Positions 23,648-36,279 of a stretch of 64,000 nucleotides of DNA are shown here, piece by piece; position 1 is the stretch's first letter, and each line of letters opens with the position of its first letter. This stretch comes from Manihot esculenta. Its lineage: Eukaryota; Streptophyta; Magnoliopsida; Malpighiales; Euphorbiaceae. The notes beneath the pieces were generated by a model. That model ran no database searches. It saw only the letters and a program-made list of their open reading frames with translations, and was not told the origin of the DNA. Where the stretch lies: the NCBI RefSeq assembly GCF_001659605.2, contig NC_035164.2, positions 5,373,379 to 5,437,378 on the forward strand, written 5' to 3'. The position numbers and the translations under genes were made by a program.

Positions 23648-25636
23648 TGTAATACCCGGCTAGACCCTAGCACCAGAATTTCCTTTTTCCGACGGGATTT
23701 CCGTTGGAATCCGGAATTTCTCTGATGTCGGAGCCTTCTAGAAGGGTAAAACAAAGGTTTTCTAAAATGTTTTTACATGTTTTGAGGGATTTGAGCAAGA
23801 GCAAATTGAGTTTTGAACGAAAAGGCCAAGGAGGGAAGAACCCAGGTTCGGCTGCCGAACCTGAAGATTCGGCCGCCGAACATGGGGCTGTTTAGGAGGC
23901 ACGTTAGGCTGCCGAAGGTGGTTGACCGGCCACCTATAAAAGGCAGGGGACCGGCAAATGGGGGAGTTTCTCTCTCTTTTCTGGCATAGGTGAGTTCATG
24001 CTCTCCTTTGGTTGTTTTTATGATGTTTCTTCAAATCCCTCAAGTTTTCATGAGTCTTACCTTTGTTTTGAAGAGTTTTGAGCTTTGATCATGGTTTTAG
24101 AGCTTGGAGACTTTTGGAGCTTGGATTCTCCATATCTTCAAGTTTGGGGTCGCACCAACCCTCAATCTTCTAGAGGTAAGTGTAGATCCTTATCTTTTAT
24201 GGTGTTTTAAGTAAGTTTTATGAAGGGGTAAGAGGGTTTTTATGCATGAGTTGCATGGTTGTGCATGATAGGGTTTATGTACCATTTATGCATATTTATG
24301 TGTATGTGGTTGTTGGTAGGGGTTTAGACTAGTTTTTAAGCCCCTATATGCATGGTTAAGGGCATATGCATGTTTTGGAAAGGTTGGATGCATGTTTTGG
24401 GTGTTTGGAAGGTTTGGGAGGCTTGTATGCATAAGAGGCTGAGTTCTGAATGAACTCAGGTTCGGCCGCCGAAGGTAGTTTCGGCTTCCGAACCTGCCTG
24501 TGGATGCATGGTTTGGCCGCCTAACCTTGCCCCCGAAAGTTGAGTTTCGGATCTGGAGCAGACTTTCGGCCGCCGAAGGTGCCCTGTCCAGCCTTCCTCT
24601 GCCCATTTTTCCATGCATGTTTATGATGTTTAGGGGGGGTTTTTGGGGAGATGTTTAGAGTTATGTTAGGGTTGTTTAGTCCCTCATTTGAGTCCACCTT
24701 TGTAGGATTGGACCCGAAGGAAATAAGGAGGCCCATAGAGTTAGCTGGTCCAGAGTTAGCCCAGCAGTTGCTAGAGGTGAGTAGAACTGAACTATGTTTT
24801 CAAATAAATGAATGTTTTAGCATGTTCCATGCATCACGAATGCCATATTTATAGTAGGTTGTATTGCATTAGTAACCACGAAGATGACGCATTGCATTGT
24901 TTATTGTGGATGTGGATGGACAACAGGACGACTCATTAGCCCTCTAGTTTTATTGCATGTAACAGAAGTCTTAAGGAGCCCCTTGAGGGCCGGGCACAGA
25001 GCTATGTATGTCACAGAAGTCCTGAGGAGCTCCTTCGAGGGTCGGGCACAGAGTAGAGGGAGTTTTGAGTCAGTCCATCCTTTATGTGATTTACTTGTGA
25101 TGTGATACATTCCATGATGGCATATGTTTATAAAGTGTTTTTATTGTTCTGCTCACTGGGCTTTTTAGCTCACCCCTCTCCCTAACCCCCAGGTTTGCAG
25201 GGCCAGAGAGAAGTCAGAGTATCAGCATGGGTAAAGGTTATGTAATAGTGAGTAGTAGACATGTAGTGTAAAAGTAATGTAATGTTATGTATATTGAGAT
25301 AGTATTGTGCTTGGCCCTTGAGTTGGATAATCCCTTTTGTACATGATGTAATGTTTTAATGATGTTTTATGATGAAAATCAAGCTTGATATATGTAATGT
25401 TAACCCAACTGGAGCATTTGATGAGGGCTCCAGTAAGGGGTTTTGTATGTTTTCAGTGATAGTGCATGCTCAGGTCAAGCTTGGTATGAGAAAGTTAAAG
25501 TTTTATAGAAATTGTTGATCATGTATGGGATTATACCAGCTATACAGGATGTATAGTAGGCTTACTACGGGTCCCGGCGGCCTTAAGCCGATCTGAATCC
25601 TAGCGCCGGTAGCGGTCCGATTTTTGGGTCGTTACA
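23648..25636 (+). repeat. 5' LTR of element A
   Basis: 1989 bases, TGTAATACCC to CGTTACA. It has a TATA box at 23935-23943, clustered TTCGGCCGCCGAA-type palindromes, a donor-like AG|GTAAGT at 24176 and an exon-like module at 24706-24776. Relative to the 3' LTR it lacks 55 bases between two copies of GGTGCC near 24575 and has 11 extra bases near 24205. Confidence 0.92.
23935..23943 (+). promoter_or_regulatory. TATA box of element A 5' LTR
   Basis: TATAAAAGG in the context CCACCTATAAAAGG, which is conserved in the LTRs of A, B, D and E. Transcription should begin about 30 bases downstream. Confidence 0.75.
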
Positions 25637-25639
25637 GAG

Positions 25640-25652
25640 TGGTATCAGAGCC
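25640..25652 (+). other. Primer binding site of element A
   Basis: TGGTATCAGAGCC lies three bases after the 5' LTR end and matches the complement of the initiator tRNA-Met 3' end. Confidence 0.9.
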
Positions 25653-28370
25653 CTAGGTTCATATGATCGGACCTATAGAGTGTCGGGCTTATAGAGGTTA
25701 TAGTAGGGCAAGCATAATAGGAAAGACCATGTCCACTAGGATAGGATGTGGAGTCCTGTCTGGTATGATGATGTGTAATGCCATGATTTTATGCATGTGC
25801 ATTGATGATGATGTTGTGGATGGATATTGGATGATCCTCCAGCCCTCAGTATGACATGTTATGCTATGATATGAGATGGAAAGACCAGGTATGGCCTAAT
25901 CGCCCCTGACACAGAGTAAGAGAAGACCAGGTGTGGTTGTATCGCCCCTGGCATATTTGGAAATGTGTATGATATGGATATGTAGAGGGCTCTTGGTGAC
26001 AAGTTCATCCTTGATAAGCTATGTATGTGATAGGGTTCATGTGTTTCCACATGGACCATATGATGCTATATTTCTATGATATGCTATGTTTGATGTGGGT
26101 TCATGTGTAACCGCATAGGCCATGTGATGATATGGTTTCTGTGTGTGTGCTCTTTTCCTAGCAGGCAGGATGCGAGGTACTCGTTGATCTACGGGATTGA
26201 CAGGAGTTCCTCTTGAGAGGAAAGGTATAGATACTTTTCCCCCTGTTCTGCCAAGAGCGCAGTAGTGTAGCATCAGCAGAGAGGGTACATCAAGGGACCC
26301 TAGGAGGTCTTTTGATGCAGTTAGAGGAAGACTGGATCCTAGAAGGTTGTTAGATGATGTGAGAGTATAGCAGAGATGGATGTTCAGAGAAGAGATAGTA
26401 GCTAAAGGTTAGTGTGCCAGAGAAGGGCATAAGAGAGTTGCTAGGAGGTGCTCTGGTCTCGGGTTTCACAACCTTGGGTACAGGGAGAGTTGATCTCTCA
26501 TCTCTGAGTGCAACCCCCACAAGAGGTGTAAAGTGGGGCAGAGCCTCGAGGAAGAAGTACGAGTAAGCTCAGGAGAGGTTACAGTCCAGTCTGGGATTAG
26601 GTGGTGGTTGAGCTCCGGTTCAGATAGTTCTGGATGCGTGAGGTGTGGAGACTACACGAAGGAGTCTGTCGGTATGGGACTACAGCATGTTATAGATGCG
26701 AGCAGGAGGGGCACATGGCATGTGAGTGTCCTACTGCGCCCTGATTGGCACAGTCCCAGCGGACGACTTCAGGCAGTGTGGCTCAGCCAGTAGCTCCAGC
26801 CATGTCTCAGGGCAGTGGTTGAGGCAGGAGGAGAGAGTTAGCCTTTTCTTCAGTAGGTTCCCGCAGGGAAGGTCCGTCAGCTTCAGCTCGGATCTTCATC
26901 CTGACTTAGCAGGAGGCTAACACATCGAACACGGTGACGTCAGGTACGTTCACTTGTGGATGTTCGGATGTGTATGCTGTTCTTTTGGACCCTAATGTTT
27001 CTCTTTCCTTGTTGCTTTGAGAGCCGTAGAGAGGTTGGGTTGATAGCTTCTAGGCTTAGAGTGTCCTCTTTGGGTCAGTAGACCCAAGTGTGATCCATCA
27101 GTGGCAGAGTCGGTCTGCCGGTATAGTTTAGAGTTTATGTTGAGAGTAGGTGCCTTCCAGCCGACCTTATGGTTCTAGATTTGACTGTTTGATGTCATTC
27201 TAGGGATGGATTGGCTAGCTACTCATGGTGCTACCTGAGTCTGCAGAGACAAGGTAGTCAGGTTTAGAGATCAGGATGGATCAGAGGTAGTCCTTGGAAG
27301 GGACAAAGTATGAGTGTTTAGAGGTTTGATGTCAGCCCTACAGGCTCATAGTTTGCTCAGGAAAGGTTGTCAGAAGGTTTCTAGCTCTTGTTAGAGAGTT
27401 TAGCAGGCAGGTCAGGGAATCAGCCTCGGTGCCCGTAGCTAGAGAGTGCTTAGATATTTTTCCCAGACGAGCTGTCATGTTTACCACCTGTCAGGGAGAT
27501 AGAGTTTGGAATAGGAGTGGTGTCTGGACCCAGAACCATTTCTATCCTTCCCTACAGGATGGCACCTGCAGAGTGGTATAGTAGTAAGAGTAGTGGTGAG
27601 ACTTGGTAGACAAGGGTTTTATCCGACCTAGTACTTCACCCTGGAATGCTCCAGTGTTGTTGTGGAAAAAGAAGGATGGATCCTTGAGACTTTGTAGCGA
27701 CTGTAAGCAGTTGAACAAGGTCACTACCAAGGACAGGTATTCCCACTCAGGATTGATGATCTATTGGATCAGCTAGCAGGAGCTGGTTGTTTTCCTAGAT
27801 AGATCTGAAATTCGGGTACTACCTGTTGAGAGTTAGAGATAGTAGAGTTTAGCAGTGAGAAGAGAGAAGAGTTTTTCAGAGTGCGCAGCGGAAGCTTGTT
27901 AAGGTTCAGGAGGAGGTTGAGGTATTGCTGGAGGTGTCTCCTAAGAGAGGGTGATTCGTTATGGGAAGAAGGGTAAACTAGCTTTAAGACACATCGGATC
28001 CTTCAAAATCCTGCAAAGGATTGGGATGTATCCTATCAGTTAGCTTTACCTGCTTCATAGAGGAGATCTATCCGATTTTCCATGTTTTCTTTTTATGAGA
28101 GTTCGTTTCAGATCAGAGTGAGGTTCTTTATGAACCAGAGGTGAGGATCTCAGGGGATCTCACCTATGTTGAGTAGCGAGAGCGGATCATAGACACGCAG
28201 AGTAGAGGAACAAGGAAATTCTGATGGTGGAGGTCCCTTAGAATCACCTTAGTATGTATAGTGTGCTTGGGAGACCGAGAGTTTCTACGCCAGTAATACC
28301 GTGCCTCTTTTATGTGTGAGGTTATGTGGTTATGTTTATGTTATGCTTTGCTATGCATGTCCTAGTTGAG
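25653..28370 (+). pseudogene. Decayed gag-pol of element A
   Basis: ATG at 26170 starts MRGTR like the gag of B and D, but a stop follows at once. Later traces include CVRCG and a second zinc knuckle split by a frameshift (about 26636-26740), the protease-region motif SNTVTSG near 26918-26950, and reverse transcriptase traces around 27530-27800 (for example [13 protein letters not shown]). About 27870 the sequence jumps to the end of integrase and chromodomain (KVSPMKG-like, GDLTYVE near 28150). The gap removes most of reverse transcriptase, all RNase H and the integrase core. Many stops and frameshifts remain, so no protein can be made. Confidence 0.85.
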
Positions 28371-28392
28371 GAACATTCGGGGACGAATGTTC
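28371..28392 (+). other. Hairpin upstream of the polypurine tract, element A
   Basis: GAACATTCG-GGGA-CGAATGTTC, a perfect 9-base inverted repeat with a 4-base loop. The same structure occurs at the same place in B, D and E. Confidence 0.85.
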
Positions 28393-28393
28393 T

Positions 28394-28407
28394 TAAGGGG
28401 GGGAGAT
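28394..28407 (+). other. Polypurine tract of element A
   Basis: AAGGGGGGGAGAT lies directly before the 3' LTR. It primes plus-strand DNA synthesis. Confidence 0.85.
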
Positions 28408-28917
28408 TGTAATACCCGGCTAGACCCTAGCACCGGAATTCCCTTTTTCTGGCAGGATTTCCGTTGGAATCCAGAATTTCTCTGATGTCGGAGCCTTCTA
28501 GAAGGATAGAACAAAGGTTTTCTAAAATGTTTTTACATGTTTTGAGGGATTTGAGCAAGAGCAAATTGAGTTTTGAACGAAAAGGCCAAGGAGGGAAGAA
28601 CCCAGGTTCGGCCGCCGAACCTGAAGATTCGACCGCCGAACATGGGGCTGTTTAGGAGGCACGTTAGGCTGCCGAAGGTGGTTGACCGACCACCTATAAA
28701 AGGCCCCTTGACCGGCAAATGGGGGAGTTTCTCTCTCTTTTCTGGCATAGGTGAGTTCATGCTCTCCTTTGATTGTTTTTATGATGTTTCTTCAAATCCC
28801 TCAAGTTTTCATGAGTCTTACCTTTGTTTTGAAGAGTTTTGAGCTTTGAACATGGTTTTAGAGCTTGGAGACTTTTGGAGCTTGGATTCTCCATATCTTT
28901 AAGTTTGGGGTCGCACC
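28408..28917 (+). repeat. 3' LTR of element A, first part
   Basis: It aligns with 23648-24157 of the 5' LTR, including a TATA box at 28695-28703, and ends at GGGTCGCACC where element B begins. It resumes at 38428. Confidence 0.92.
28913..28917. other. Target-site duplication of element B, left (GCACC)
   Basis: GCACC before TGTAACAGCC is repeated at 38428-38432 after TATTACA. Confidence 0.93.
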
Positions 28918-31043
28918 TGTAACAGCCCGGAAACCGAACTGCCACCGGCACTAGGATCCAGATCGACTTAAGGTCGCCGGGACCCGTAGTAAGCCTGCTA
29001 TCCTGTCTGTATACCTGTGAAATCCCATACATGATCATACATTTCTGTAAAAACATAAAACTTTTCTTCATTCCAAGGCTTCACCTGTGCATGCACTCTC
29101 TCTGTGCTCTACTAATCCCTACTAGAGCTCCTCATGGCTCTAGGCGGATCAAACTCATAATGGTAAGCCTGGTTTTTTGCTCATAAACATACATCAATAA
29201 AGAAACATACATAAACTGATCATGTGACTCCACAAAGGGATTACAAGTCATATAAGTCAAGCACCATTCTATACACTGTACATACACTGTACATATACAC
29301 TCTCTCTACATTTACATGTCCACACTAGCTATTACACCACTCTGTACTCTTCCTGTACCCTGCTGAGTTCTCTCTGTCCTCTGAACCTGCACAACTGGAA
29401 TTAGGGGAGAGGGATGAGCTACTATAGCCCAGTGAGTAGAATAGTCAAATAACAGGTGATAAAACATGCTCTCATGGAATGCAACACATAATCACATCAC
29501 CTCGGCCGGACGGATCAAAACTCCCTCTATCTCATCTGGGGTACCTAAGTACCATGTGCCTGGTCCCCGTAGGGCTGTTCCAGGTCTTTCCTCTGAGGGC
29601 TAATGAATCCTCACGAAGTCCGTGCCGTCTCACATAAGCAATGTACAAGGAGCAATGCCAAGTACAAGGATAAATGCAATGCATCATCTTTGTGTACACT
29701 AATGCACGCACCCTAAGCATAGTCATGATGCATGAAGCATGATAAAATATTCAGTTCTCAGATTAAAACATTAAGTTAAGTTCCACTCACCTCTGGTTAT
29801 CTCTGAACTGCCTCTGCAGGTTCTGACACTGGACTCACTGCTGACCTCCCTGATTCCTCTGGTCCGTACCTACACAGGTGGACTCAAATGAGGGACCAAA
29901 CTTACTCAAGCACATCTCTAAGAAACTCCCCAAAACCCCTCTAAACGATCCTAAAACCAACACATAAAACATGCAAAAGAAAGCTGGACAGGGCACTTTC
30001 GGCGACAGGTTCGGCGGCCGAAACCCCACTCCAGAGACGAAACTCATGCATGTTCGGCGGCACCTTCGGCGGCCGAAGGTCTCGTCCAGAGACGAAACTC
30101 ACACACTTTCGGCGGCCAAACTCCCTCTTTCGGCGGCCGAAAGTCCCTTCTAAACCGAAGCCTAGCTTTCGGGGGCAACCTTTGGCAGCCGAACTGCCTC
30201 CACAAGGGGTTCGGCGGCCGAACCTTCCTTCGGCGGCCGAACCTGGTTTTGCCCGAAGGGCAGAACCCTGCTCTGTTTCATGCAAACTTTGCCCAAAAAC
30301 CTACAAACATGCATATCAACTACTCCCAACTAGCATATACACATATCTATGCACAAAGGGGTCTAAAACTACCCTAAAACCCCAAACAAACATAGCACAT
30401 AACACTTAAACATGTTGAACACCTCAAATCATCAAAAACCTCACCTAAACCTAAACATGCATACTACCCATACAAACTTCATAAAACCTTTCAAAATCAT
30501 CAAAGAAGCTCAGGATCTTCGCTTACCTCTTACACAACTTGAGGATGAAGGATCCTAACGTGGAGATATGAAGAAAAGCTCTTCCAAAGCTCCAAGCTTC
30601 AAAACTTGGTTCTTTTGCTTAAAACTTTCATAAGTCACCAAAACTCTTAAACCTCTTGAAAGATTTGATGAAAATCATGGAAAACATGAAAGTCAACATA
30701 GGAGAGGCTGAAACTCACCTCTGGCTGCAAGTGGAGGAGAAATAACCTCCTTCCACCGACCCTTGGCCCTTTTATAGGTGGCTGGCCAGACCACCTTCGG
30801 CAGCCGAACGTGAAGCCGCAACCATGCAATGTTCGGCTGCCGAATGTGACCTTCGGCGGCCGAACCTTTGCATTTCTCCCTTGTTGCTTTTCTTTCAAAA
30901 CTCAAGTCTTTTAACACTTCAAAACATGAAAACAAGTGAAAAGACTTTGGAAAACATATGCATTACCCTTCTCGAGGGTTCCGACACCCGAGATTCCACC
31001 GGACTACAGGAATTCCGATGCCGGACTCGAGCCGGGTATTACA
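28918..31043 (-). repeat. 3' LTR of element B
   Basis: 2126 bases, reading TGTAATACCCGGCTCGAG on the minus strand at 31043 and ending GGGCTGTTACA at 28918. TATA box (minus) at 30776-30769; exon-like module at 29869-29791. Confidence 0.95.
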
Positions 31044-31058
31044 TTCTCCCCCCCTTAA
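31044..31058 (-). other. Polypurine tract of element B
   Basis: The minus strand reads CTTAAGGGGGGGAGAA directly before the LTR. Confidence 0.85.
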
Positions 31059-31060
31059 GA

Positions 31061-31078
31061 ACATTCGTCCCCGAATGT
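31061..31078 (-). other. Hairpin upstream of the polypurine tract, element B
   Basis: ACATTCG-GGGA-CGAATGT on the minus strand, with 7-base arms. It is equivalent to the hairpins in A, D and E. Confidence 0.85.
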
Positions 31079-31120
31079 CATTAACACAACATAAACACAT
31101 AGAAAAGGGGAAAACTAACC

Positions 31121-34100
31121 TTAAAACAGATATGGGTATTGCTGGAGCATGGACTCCCGAGTCTCCCATGTGCACTCTTCTAGGTTGTGGTGGTTCCACA
31201 GAACTTTCACCATTGGTATCTCCTTGTTTCTCAGCTTTCTAATCTGGGTGTCAAGGATCCGCACTAGCTGCTCTATATAGGTGAGATCACTTAAGATTTC
31301 CACCTCCGGTTCACTAAGAACCTTCTCTGGATTTGACACAAACTTCCTCAACATAGAAACATGGAATACCGGGTGAATTCTTTCCATAGAAGCCGGTAAA
31401 TCTAGCTTATACGGCACAGGCCCGATCTTCTGCAAGATCTCAAAGGGACCAATGTACCGTGGGGCTAGTTTTCCCTTCTTTCCAAACCGAACCACTCCCT
31501 TCATCGGAGACACCTTAAGCAATACCATATCCCCCTCCTGGAACTCTATCTGCTTCCTACGGATGTCTGCATAGCTTTTCTGTCTGCTTACAGCTGTTCT
31601 GATCCTCTCTCTGATGATAGGCACTAACTTGCTGGTTCTCTCAACTAACTCTGGCCCTGCAAGAGTTTTCTCTCCTACCTCTTCCCAGCAAACAGGTGTT
31701 CGGCACTTCCTCCCATACAGAGCTTCATAAGGAGCCATCCCTATGCTAGCATGATGGCTGTTGTTGTAGGCAAACTCCACCAGAGGTAGATGCTGCCTCC
31801 AAGAACCGCCAAAGTCTAACACACACATTCTCAACATATCTTCAATGGTCTGGATGGTTCTCTCTGACTGACCGTCTGTCTGTGGATGGAAAGCAGTGCT
31901 GAAATCCAATCTTGTGCCCATTTCATTCTGCAGACTCCGCCAAAATCTGGAGGTGAACTGAGGTCCTCGATCTGATACTATCGACACTGGAACTCCATGC
32001 AACCTTACTATCTCGGCTACATACACCTGCGCCAACTTGTCCACAGAGTAGTTACTCCTGACTGGAATAAAGTGAGCAGATTTAGTGAGTCTATCCACAA
32101 TCACCCATATGGAGTCTAATCTGTTAGACGTCGCCGGTAACCCCACTACAAAATCCATAGCTATGTTCTCCCATTTCCATTCTGGAATCGGCAGTGGGTT
32201 AAGCATTCCAGCCGGCTTCTGGTGCTCTAACTTCACCCTTTGACATGTTTCGCAGGCTGACACGAACTGTGCCACTTCTCTCTTCATTGCTGGCCACCAA
32301 TACACCCTTCTCAGATCTTGATACATCTTGGTGGCTCCCGGGTGAATACTATACCTCGCATTATGAGCTTCCCTCATAATGTCTGCCTTCAAACTGCTAT
32401 CATCTGGTACACATAACCTCTTACCGTGCCGAAGAATCCCCTCACCATCAAATCTGAACTCTGAACTGTTGCCAGACTGAACAGTCCTGGCAATCTTCAC
32501 TAACTCGGGATCTTCGTGCTGTTTCAGAGCCACTTGCTCTAGAAACATTGGTGTCACTCTCATCTGTGCGATCAAAGCACCTGTACCAGACAACTGCAAC
32601 TGTAACCCTTCTTCCACGAGCTTGTAGAAATCCTGCACCACCGGTCTTCTCTCTACTGCAATGTGGGATAAACTGCCAAGTGATTTTCGGCTTAAGGCAT
32701 CAGCGACAACATTAGCCTTGCCCGGATGATAATGGATCTTACAATCGTAATCACTGAGCAATTCTACCCACCGTCTCTGCCTCAAGTTTAACTCTCTCTG
32801 ACTTAAGATGTGCTGCAGGCTCTTATGATCCGTGTAGATCTCACATTTTACCCCATAGAGGTAATGCCTCCACATCTTAAGTGCAAAGATAACAGCTGCC
32901 ATCTCCAAATCGTGTGTCGGGTAATTCAGCTCGTGCTTCTTCAGCTGTCTAGAAGCATAAGCTATCACTCTGTCATTCTGCATCAACACACAACCTAATC
33001 CCACTCGGGACGCATCACAGAACACTGTGAAATCTTCATCACTGATCGACAGTGCTAACACCGGTGCTGAAGTTAACTGTCTCTTCAACTCTGCAAAACT
33101 CTCTTCACATTCCTCTGACCACACAAACTTCTGATTCTTTCTGGTCAGTCTGGTCATAGGAGCAGCTATCTTCGAGAAGTCCTGAACAAACCTCCGATAG
33201 TAGCCTGCCAAACCCAGAAAACTCTTGATTTCTGTCACTGTAGTGGGTGTAGGCCAAGTGGCTACTGCCTCTACCTTTTTGGGATCTACTGCTATACCTT
33301 CCTCTGATACAACATGTCCCAAAAAGGAAATGCTCCTTAGCCAGAACTCGCACTTGGAGAACTTGGCATACAAGCCATGCTCTCTCAAGGTTTGCAGCAC
33401 TATCCGCAGATGCTGGGCATGGTCCTCTGCATTCCTGGAGTACACCAATATATCATCAATAAAGACGATCACAAAACGATCCAAGTACTCCCTGAAAACC
33501 CTGTTCATGAGATCCATGAATGCTGCAGGGGCGTTAGTCAACCCGAACGGCATCACAAGGAACTCATAATGCCCATATCTGGTTCTGAAAGCAGTCTTGG
33601 ATACATCTCCTTCCCTGATCTTCAACTGATGGTATCCGGATCTCAGATCTATTTTAGAAAAACAACCTGCTCCTGCCAGCTGGTCGAATAGATCATCGAT
33701 CCTGGGTAATGGATACTTATTTTTTATAGTGACTTTGTTCAACTGTCTGTAGTCGACACAAAGTCTCAGAGGTCCATCCTTCTTTCTGACAAATAATACT
33801 GGAGCACCCCAGGGTGAGGTACTCGGGCGGATGAAACCCTTAGCTACCAAATCCTGTAACTGCTCTTTCAACTCTCGCAACTCTGCTGGTGCCATCCTGT
33901 AGGGAGGAATAGAGATCGGTCTGGCACTGGGCATCAACTCAATCTCGAACTCTATTTCCCTATCAGGTGGTAGTCCTGGAAGCTCTTCAGGAAACAAATC
34001 TGGGAATTCTCTAACAACTGGTACTGAGGATGGTTCCCTAACCTGACTGTCTAACTCTCTCACATAAGCTAGGAACCCCTGACACCCCTTCCTTAACATC

Positions 34101-36067
34101 CTACGAGCCTGGAGGGCTGATATCAAACCCCTAGGTGTCCCTCTCCTGTCTCCTCTGAAGACACACTCTGACCCATCCTGGTCTCTGACACTGACTACTT
34201 TGTCTCTACAGTTCAGGGTAGCATCATACATAGATAACCAGTCTATCCCTAGAATGACATCAAAATCTGTCAACTCTAGAACCACCAGGTCAGCTGGAAG
34301 GTATCTACCCTCTATGCACACTGGACTGAACCGACAGACTGACTCTGCCAAAGATGGATCACATTTGGGTCCACTGACCCATAGAGGACACTCTAACTCA
34401 GACACCATCAGACCCAACCTCTCTGCAGCTCTAGACGAAATGAAAGAGTGAGAAGCACCGGGGTCCATTAAAGCATACACCTCAGAACACCCAATGATGA
34501 GATTACCTGACACCACCGTGTTCGACGTGTCTGCCTCCTGCTGAGTCAGGGTGAAAATCCGTGCTGGGGCTGACGGACCTGCACCTCGGGAACCCATCCC
34601 TGATGAAGAGGCTGCCCCTCTTCCTCTTCCTCTGCCACTGCTTGGTGGTATGGCTGAAGCTACTGGCTGTACTACACTGCCCGCACTCATCTGCTGGGAT
34701 GGTGCAACCAAAGTCGCCTGAGGACATTCCCGTGCATAATGTCCCTCCTGCCCACATCTATAGCAGGCTGTGGATCCCAACTGACAAGCTCCTCTATGCT
34801 GTTTGCCACACCTCTTGCACACTGGAAAATCTACGCCAGAACTGGAGCCACTACTCATTCCCAGACCCGACTTAAGCCTGTTCCAGAACTTGCCTCTCTT
34901 TCCTCTGAATTTCTCCCATCTCTTCTTACTTGCACTTGCTGTACTCTGTGAGGAGGAACCGGGTTTAACACCAGAAGACTGTGCCTTGACTACACCTTGA
35001 CTTATGGCACTGGCCTCCATCTTTTTAGCAGCATCCACAATAGAGTGGAAACTTTCCTTCTCCGCATGAAGAATCAAAGAGAAATACCTGGGATGAAGCC
35101 TTGTGGCATATCTCTTTGCCTTCTTCTGATCTGTATCATATGCCTGACCGACATATGGCAACAATTCCAGGAACTTATCTGTATATTCATCAACACTCAT
35201 CACCTCCGTCTGTCTCAACTGCTCAAACTCCACAACCTTTAGTTCCCTGGAACTGTCAGGAAAAGCCCATCCAGCAAATTCGTTGGCGAACTCTTCCCAT
35301 GTCATACTCTCCAGTCTCGGGTCCACATAGTTCTTGAACCATTCTCTAGCTTTCTTACACTTTAACGTGAACCCTGCCATCTCAATAGCTCTACCGTCAT
35401 CTGCTCCCAACTCACTTGTTATCATTCTAACTGCACTGAGATACTCAAAGGGATCATCTCCTGTATTGAATTTAGGAGCATCCAACTTTAAGTACTCGGT
35501 CATCTTTACCTTACTTCCCCCTGAAGAACTGGGTTGCTGTGCTTCCACAACAGGGGCTACTGGTTTAGGAGGTGGTGGTGGAGGAACTGGTTCCCTCACT
35601 TCAGGCTGTACTGGACTTGGATGAACAGGTGGGGGTGGATACATGTGATATGGTGGATAAAAGGAAGGATAGGGCATATATGGCATGTAGGGTGGATATG
35701 GAGCAAAGCTGGAGTAATCCGACGTGCCTCCCATCGGATACTCTGGGCCCTGAGGAAAGGGTGGATAGCCAAACCCCGAGGCCTGCATGCCTCCCTGGGA
35801 CTCCCCCATACCTTCTTCTGACCTTCCTACACCCATGCTTACGTCTCTACTCTGATCCTCTTCCATCACACCTCTTTCTTCTACTGGCCTTCCCCCTCTG
35901 CTTACTCCTCTCCTGCTCTCGTCAGAAGACCTTCTAGGGTCTCGTGACGTTCCTTCCCTGCTTGCCCTGTGAGATCTTGCCCTTGGCAAGGCAGGTGGAC
36001 GAGCAGCTGTACCCTCACTTACAGGTGGGACTCCAGTCAATCTCGCGGATCGACGAGTTCCTCGCAT
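31121..36067 (-). CDS. Gag-pol polyprotein of element B (1648 residues, intact)
   Basis: The start is taken at ATG 36067-36065 ([14 protein letters not shown]), the N-terminus shared with D; an in-frame Met 18 codons upstream is less likely because a splice-acceptor-like tract lies between. Order by residue: proline-rich linker about 95-180; gag core about 190-345 ([20 protein letters not shown]); two zinc knuckles, [12 protein letters not shown] (417-428, atypical spacing) and canonical [14 protein letters not shown] (435-448); protease with DPG at about 535; reverse transcriptase with FIDD at 869-872; RNase H starting near FCDAS (about 1018); integrase H-H-C-C (1235-1275) and D1305, D1366, E1402 (D-x60-D-x35-E). 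A chromodomain-like tail with [16 protein letters not shown] follows. It makes the capsid, copies RNA to DNA and integrates the product. There are no stops or frameshifts. D-P-G replaces the commoner D-S/T-G at the protease site, as also in D. Confidence 0.96.
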   Translation of the reverse strand: MRGTRRSARLTGVPPVSEGTAARPPALPRARSHRASREGTSRDPRRSSDESRRGVSRGGRPVEERGVMEEDQSRDVSMGVGRSEEGMGESQGGMQASGFGYPPFPQGPEYPMGGTSDYSSFAPYPPYMPYMPYPSFYPPYHMYPPPPVHPSPVQPEVREPVPPPPPPKPVAPVVEAQQPSSSGGSKVKMTEYLKLDAPKFNTGDDPFEYLSAVRMITSELGADDGRAIEMAGFTLKCKKAREWFKNYVDPRLESMTWEEFANEFAGWAFPDSSRELKVVEFEQLRQTEVMSVDEYTDKFLELLPYVGQAYDTDQKKAKRYATRLHPRYFSLILHAEKESFHSIVDAAKKMEASAISQGVVKAQSSGVKPGSSSQSTASASKKRWEKFRGKRGKFWNRLKSGLGMSSGSSSGVDFPVCKRCGKQHRGACQLGSTACYRCGQEGHYARECPQATLVAPSQQMSAGSVVQPVASAIPPSSGRGRGRGAASSSGMGSRGAGPSAPARIFTLTQQEADTSNTVVSGNLIIGCSEVYALMDPGASHSFISSRAAERLGLMVSELECPLWVSGPKCDPSLAESVCRFSPVCIEGRYLPADLVVLELTDFDVILGIDWLSMYDATLNCRDKVVSVRDQDGSECVFRGDRRGTPRGLISALQARRMLRKGCQGFLAYVRELDSQVREPSSVPVVREFPDLFPEELPGLPPDREIEFEIELMPSARPISIPPYRMAPAELRELKEQLQDLVAKGFIRPSTSPWGAPVLFVRKKDGPLRLCVDYRQLNKVTIKNKYPLPRIDDLFDQLAGAGCFSKIDLRSGYHQLKIREGDVSKTAFRTRYGHYEFLVMPFGLTNAPAAFMDLMNRVFREYLDRFVIVFIDDILVYSRNAEDHAQHLRIVLQTLREHGLYAKFSKCEFWLRSISFLGHVVSEEGIAVDPKKVEAVATWPTPTTVTEIKSFLGLAGYYRRFVQDFSKIAAPMTRLTRKNQKFVWSEECEESFAELKRQLTSAPVLALSISDEDFTVFCDASRVGLGCVLMQNDRVIAYASRQLKKHELNYPTHDLEMAAVIFALKMWRHYLYGVKCEIYTDHKSLQHILSQRELNLRQRRWVELLSDYDCKIHYHPGKANVVADALSRKSLGSLSHIAVERRPVVQDFYKLVEEGLQLQLSGTGALIAQMRVTPMFLEQVALKQHEDPELVKIARTVQSGNSSEFRFDGEGILRHGKRLCVPDDSSLKADIMREAHNARYSIHPGATKMYQDLRRVYWWPAMKREVAQFVSACETCQRVKLEHQKPAGMLNPLPIPEWKWENIAMDFVVGLPATSNRLDSIWVIVDRLTKSAHFIPVRSNYSVDKLAQVYVAEIVRLHGVPVSIVSDRGPQFTSRFWRSLQNEMGTRLDFSTAFHPQTDGQSERTIQTIEDMLRMCVLDFGGSWRQHLPLVEFAYNNSHHASIGMAPYEALYGRKCRTPVCWEEVGEKTLAGPELVERTSKLVPIIRERIRTAVSRQKSYADIRRKQIEFQEGDMVLLKVSPMKGVVRFGKKGKLAPRYIGPFEILQKIGPVPYKLDLPASMERIHPVFHVSMLRKFVSNPEKVLSEPEVEILSDLTYIEQLVRILDTQIRKLRNKEIPMVKVLWNHHNLEECTWETRESMLQQYPYLF

Positions 36068-36264
36068 CTTCACTCTCTGGGAAAACAACAAATCACATAA
36101 GCAACACATCAAAAAATGCACATGCAGAAATCATGGCATTGCACATCAGCCTATAGACAGGACTAACATCCTATCCTCGTGGACATGTTTTTCCTATGAT
36201 GCTTGACCTACTACACCTCTCTATGAGCCCAACTCTCTCATAGGTCCGACCATATGAACCTAGG

Positions 36265-36276
36265 GCTCTGATACCA
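36265..36276 (-). other. Primer binding site of element B
   Basis: The minus strand reads TGGTATCAGAGC, perfect for initiator tRNA-Met, three bases from the LTR end. Confidence 0.92.
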
Positions 36277-36279
36277 ATC

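Noticed and set aside
23704..23895. 63-codon frame at 23704 and its near copy at 28464
   Set aside because: Both are in the same position of the two A LTRs, upstream of the TATA box. They are not protein genes.
25640..25652. Partial tRNA gene
   Set aside because: Short match to the initiator tRNA only, placed directly after an LTR: a primer site. No cloverleaf follows.
30050..30409. Open frame of 119 codons and partners of 114, 70 and 64 codons on both strands, repeated identically near 37.4 kb
   Set aside because: They lie inside the two LTRs of element B, overlap each other on both strands, and owe their length to the GC-rich palindrome arrays. The repeat at 37.4 kb is simply the other LTR.
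33225..35937. Plus-strand open frames opposite the B gag-pol
   Set aside because: Mirror frames of a long, GC-balanced coding region on the minus strand; no recognisable domains.
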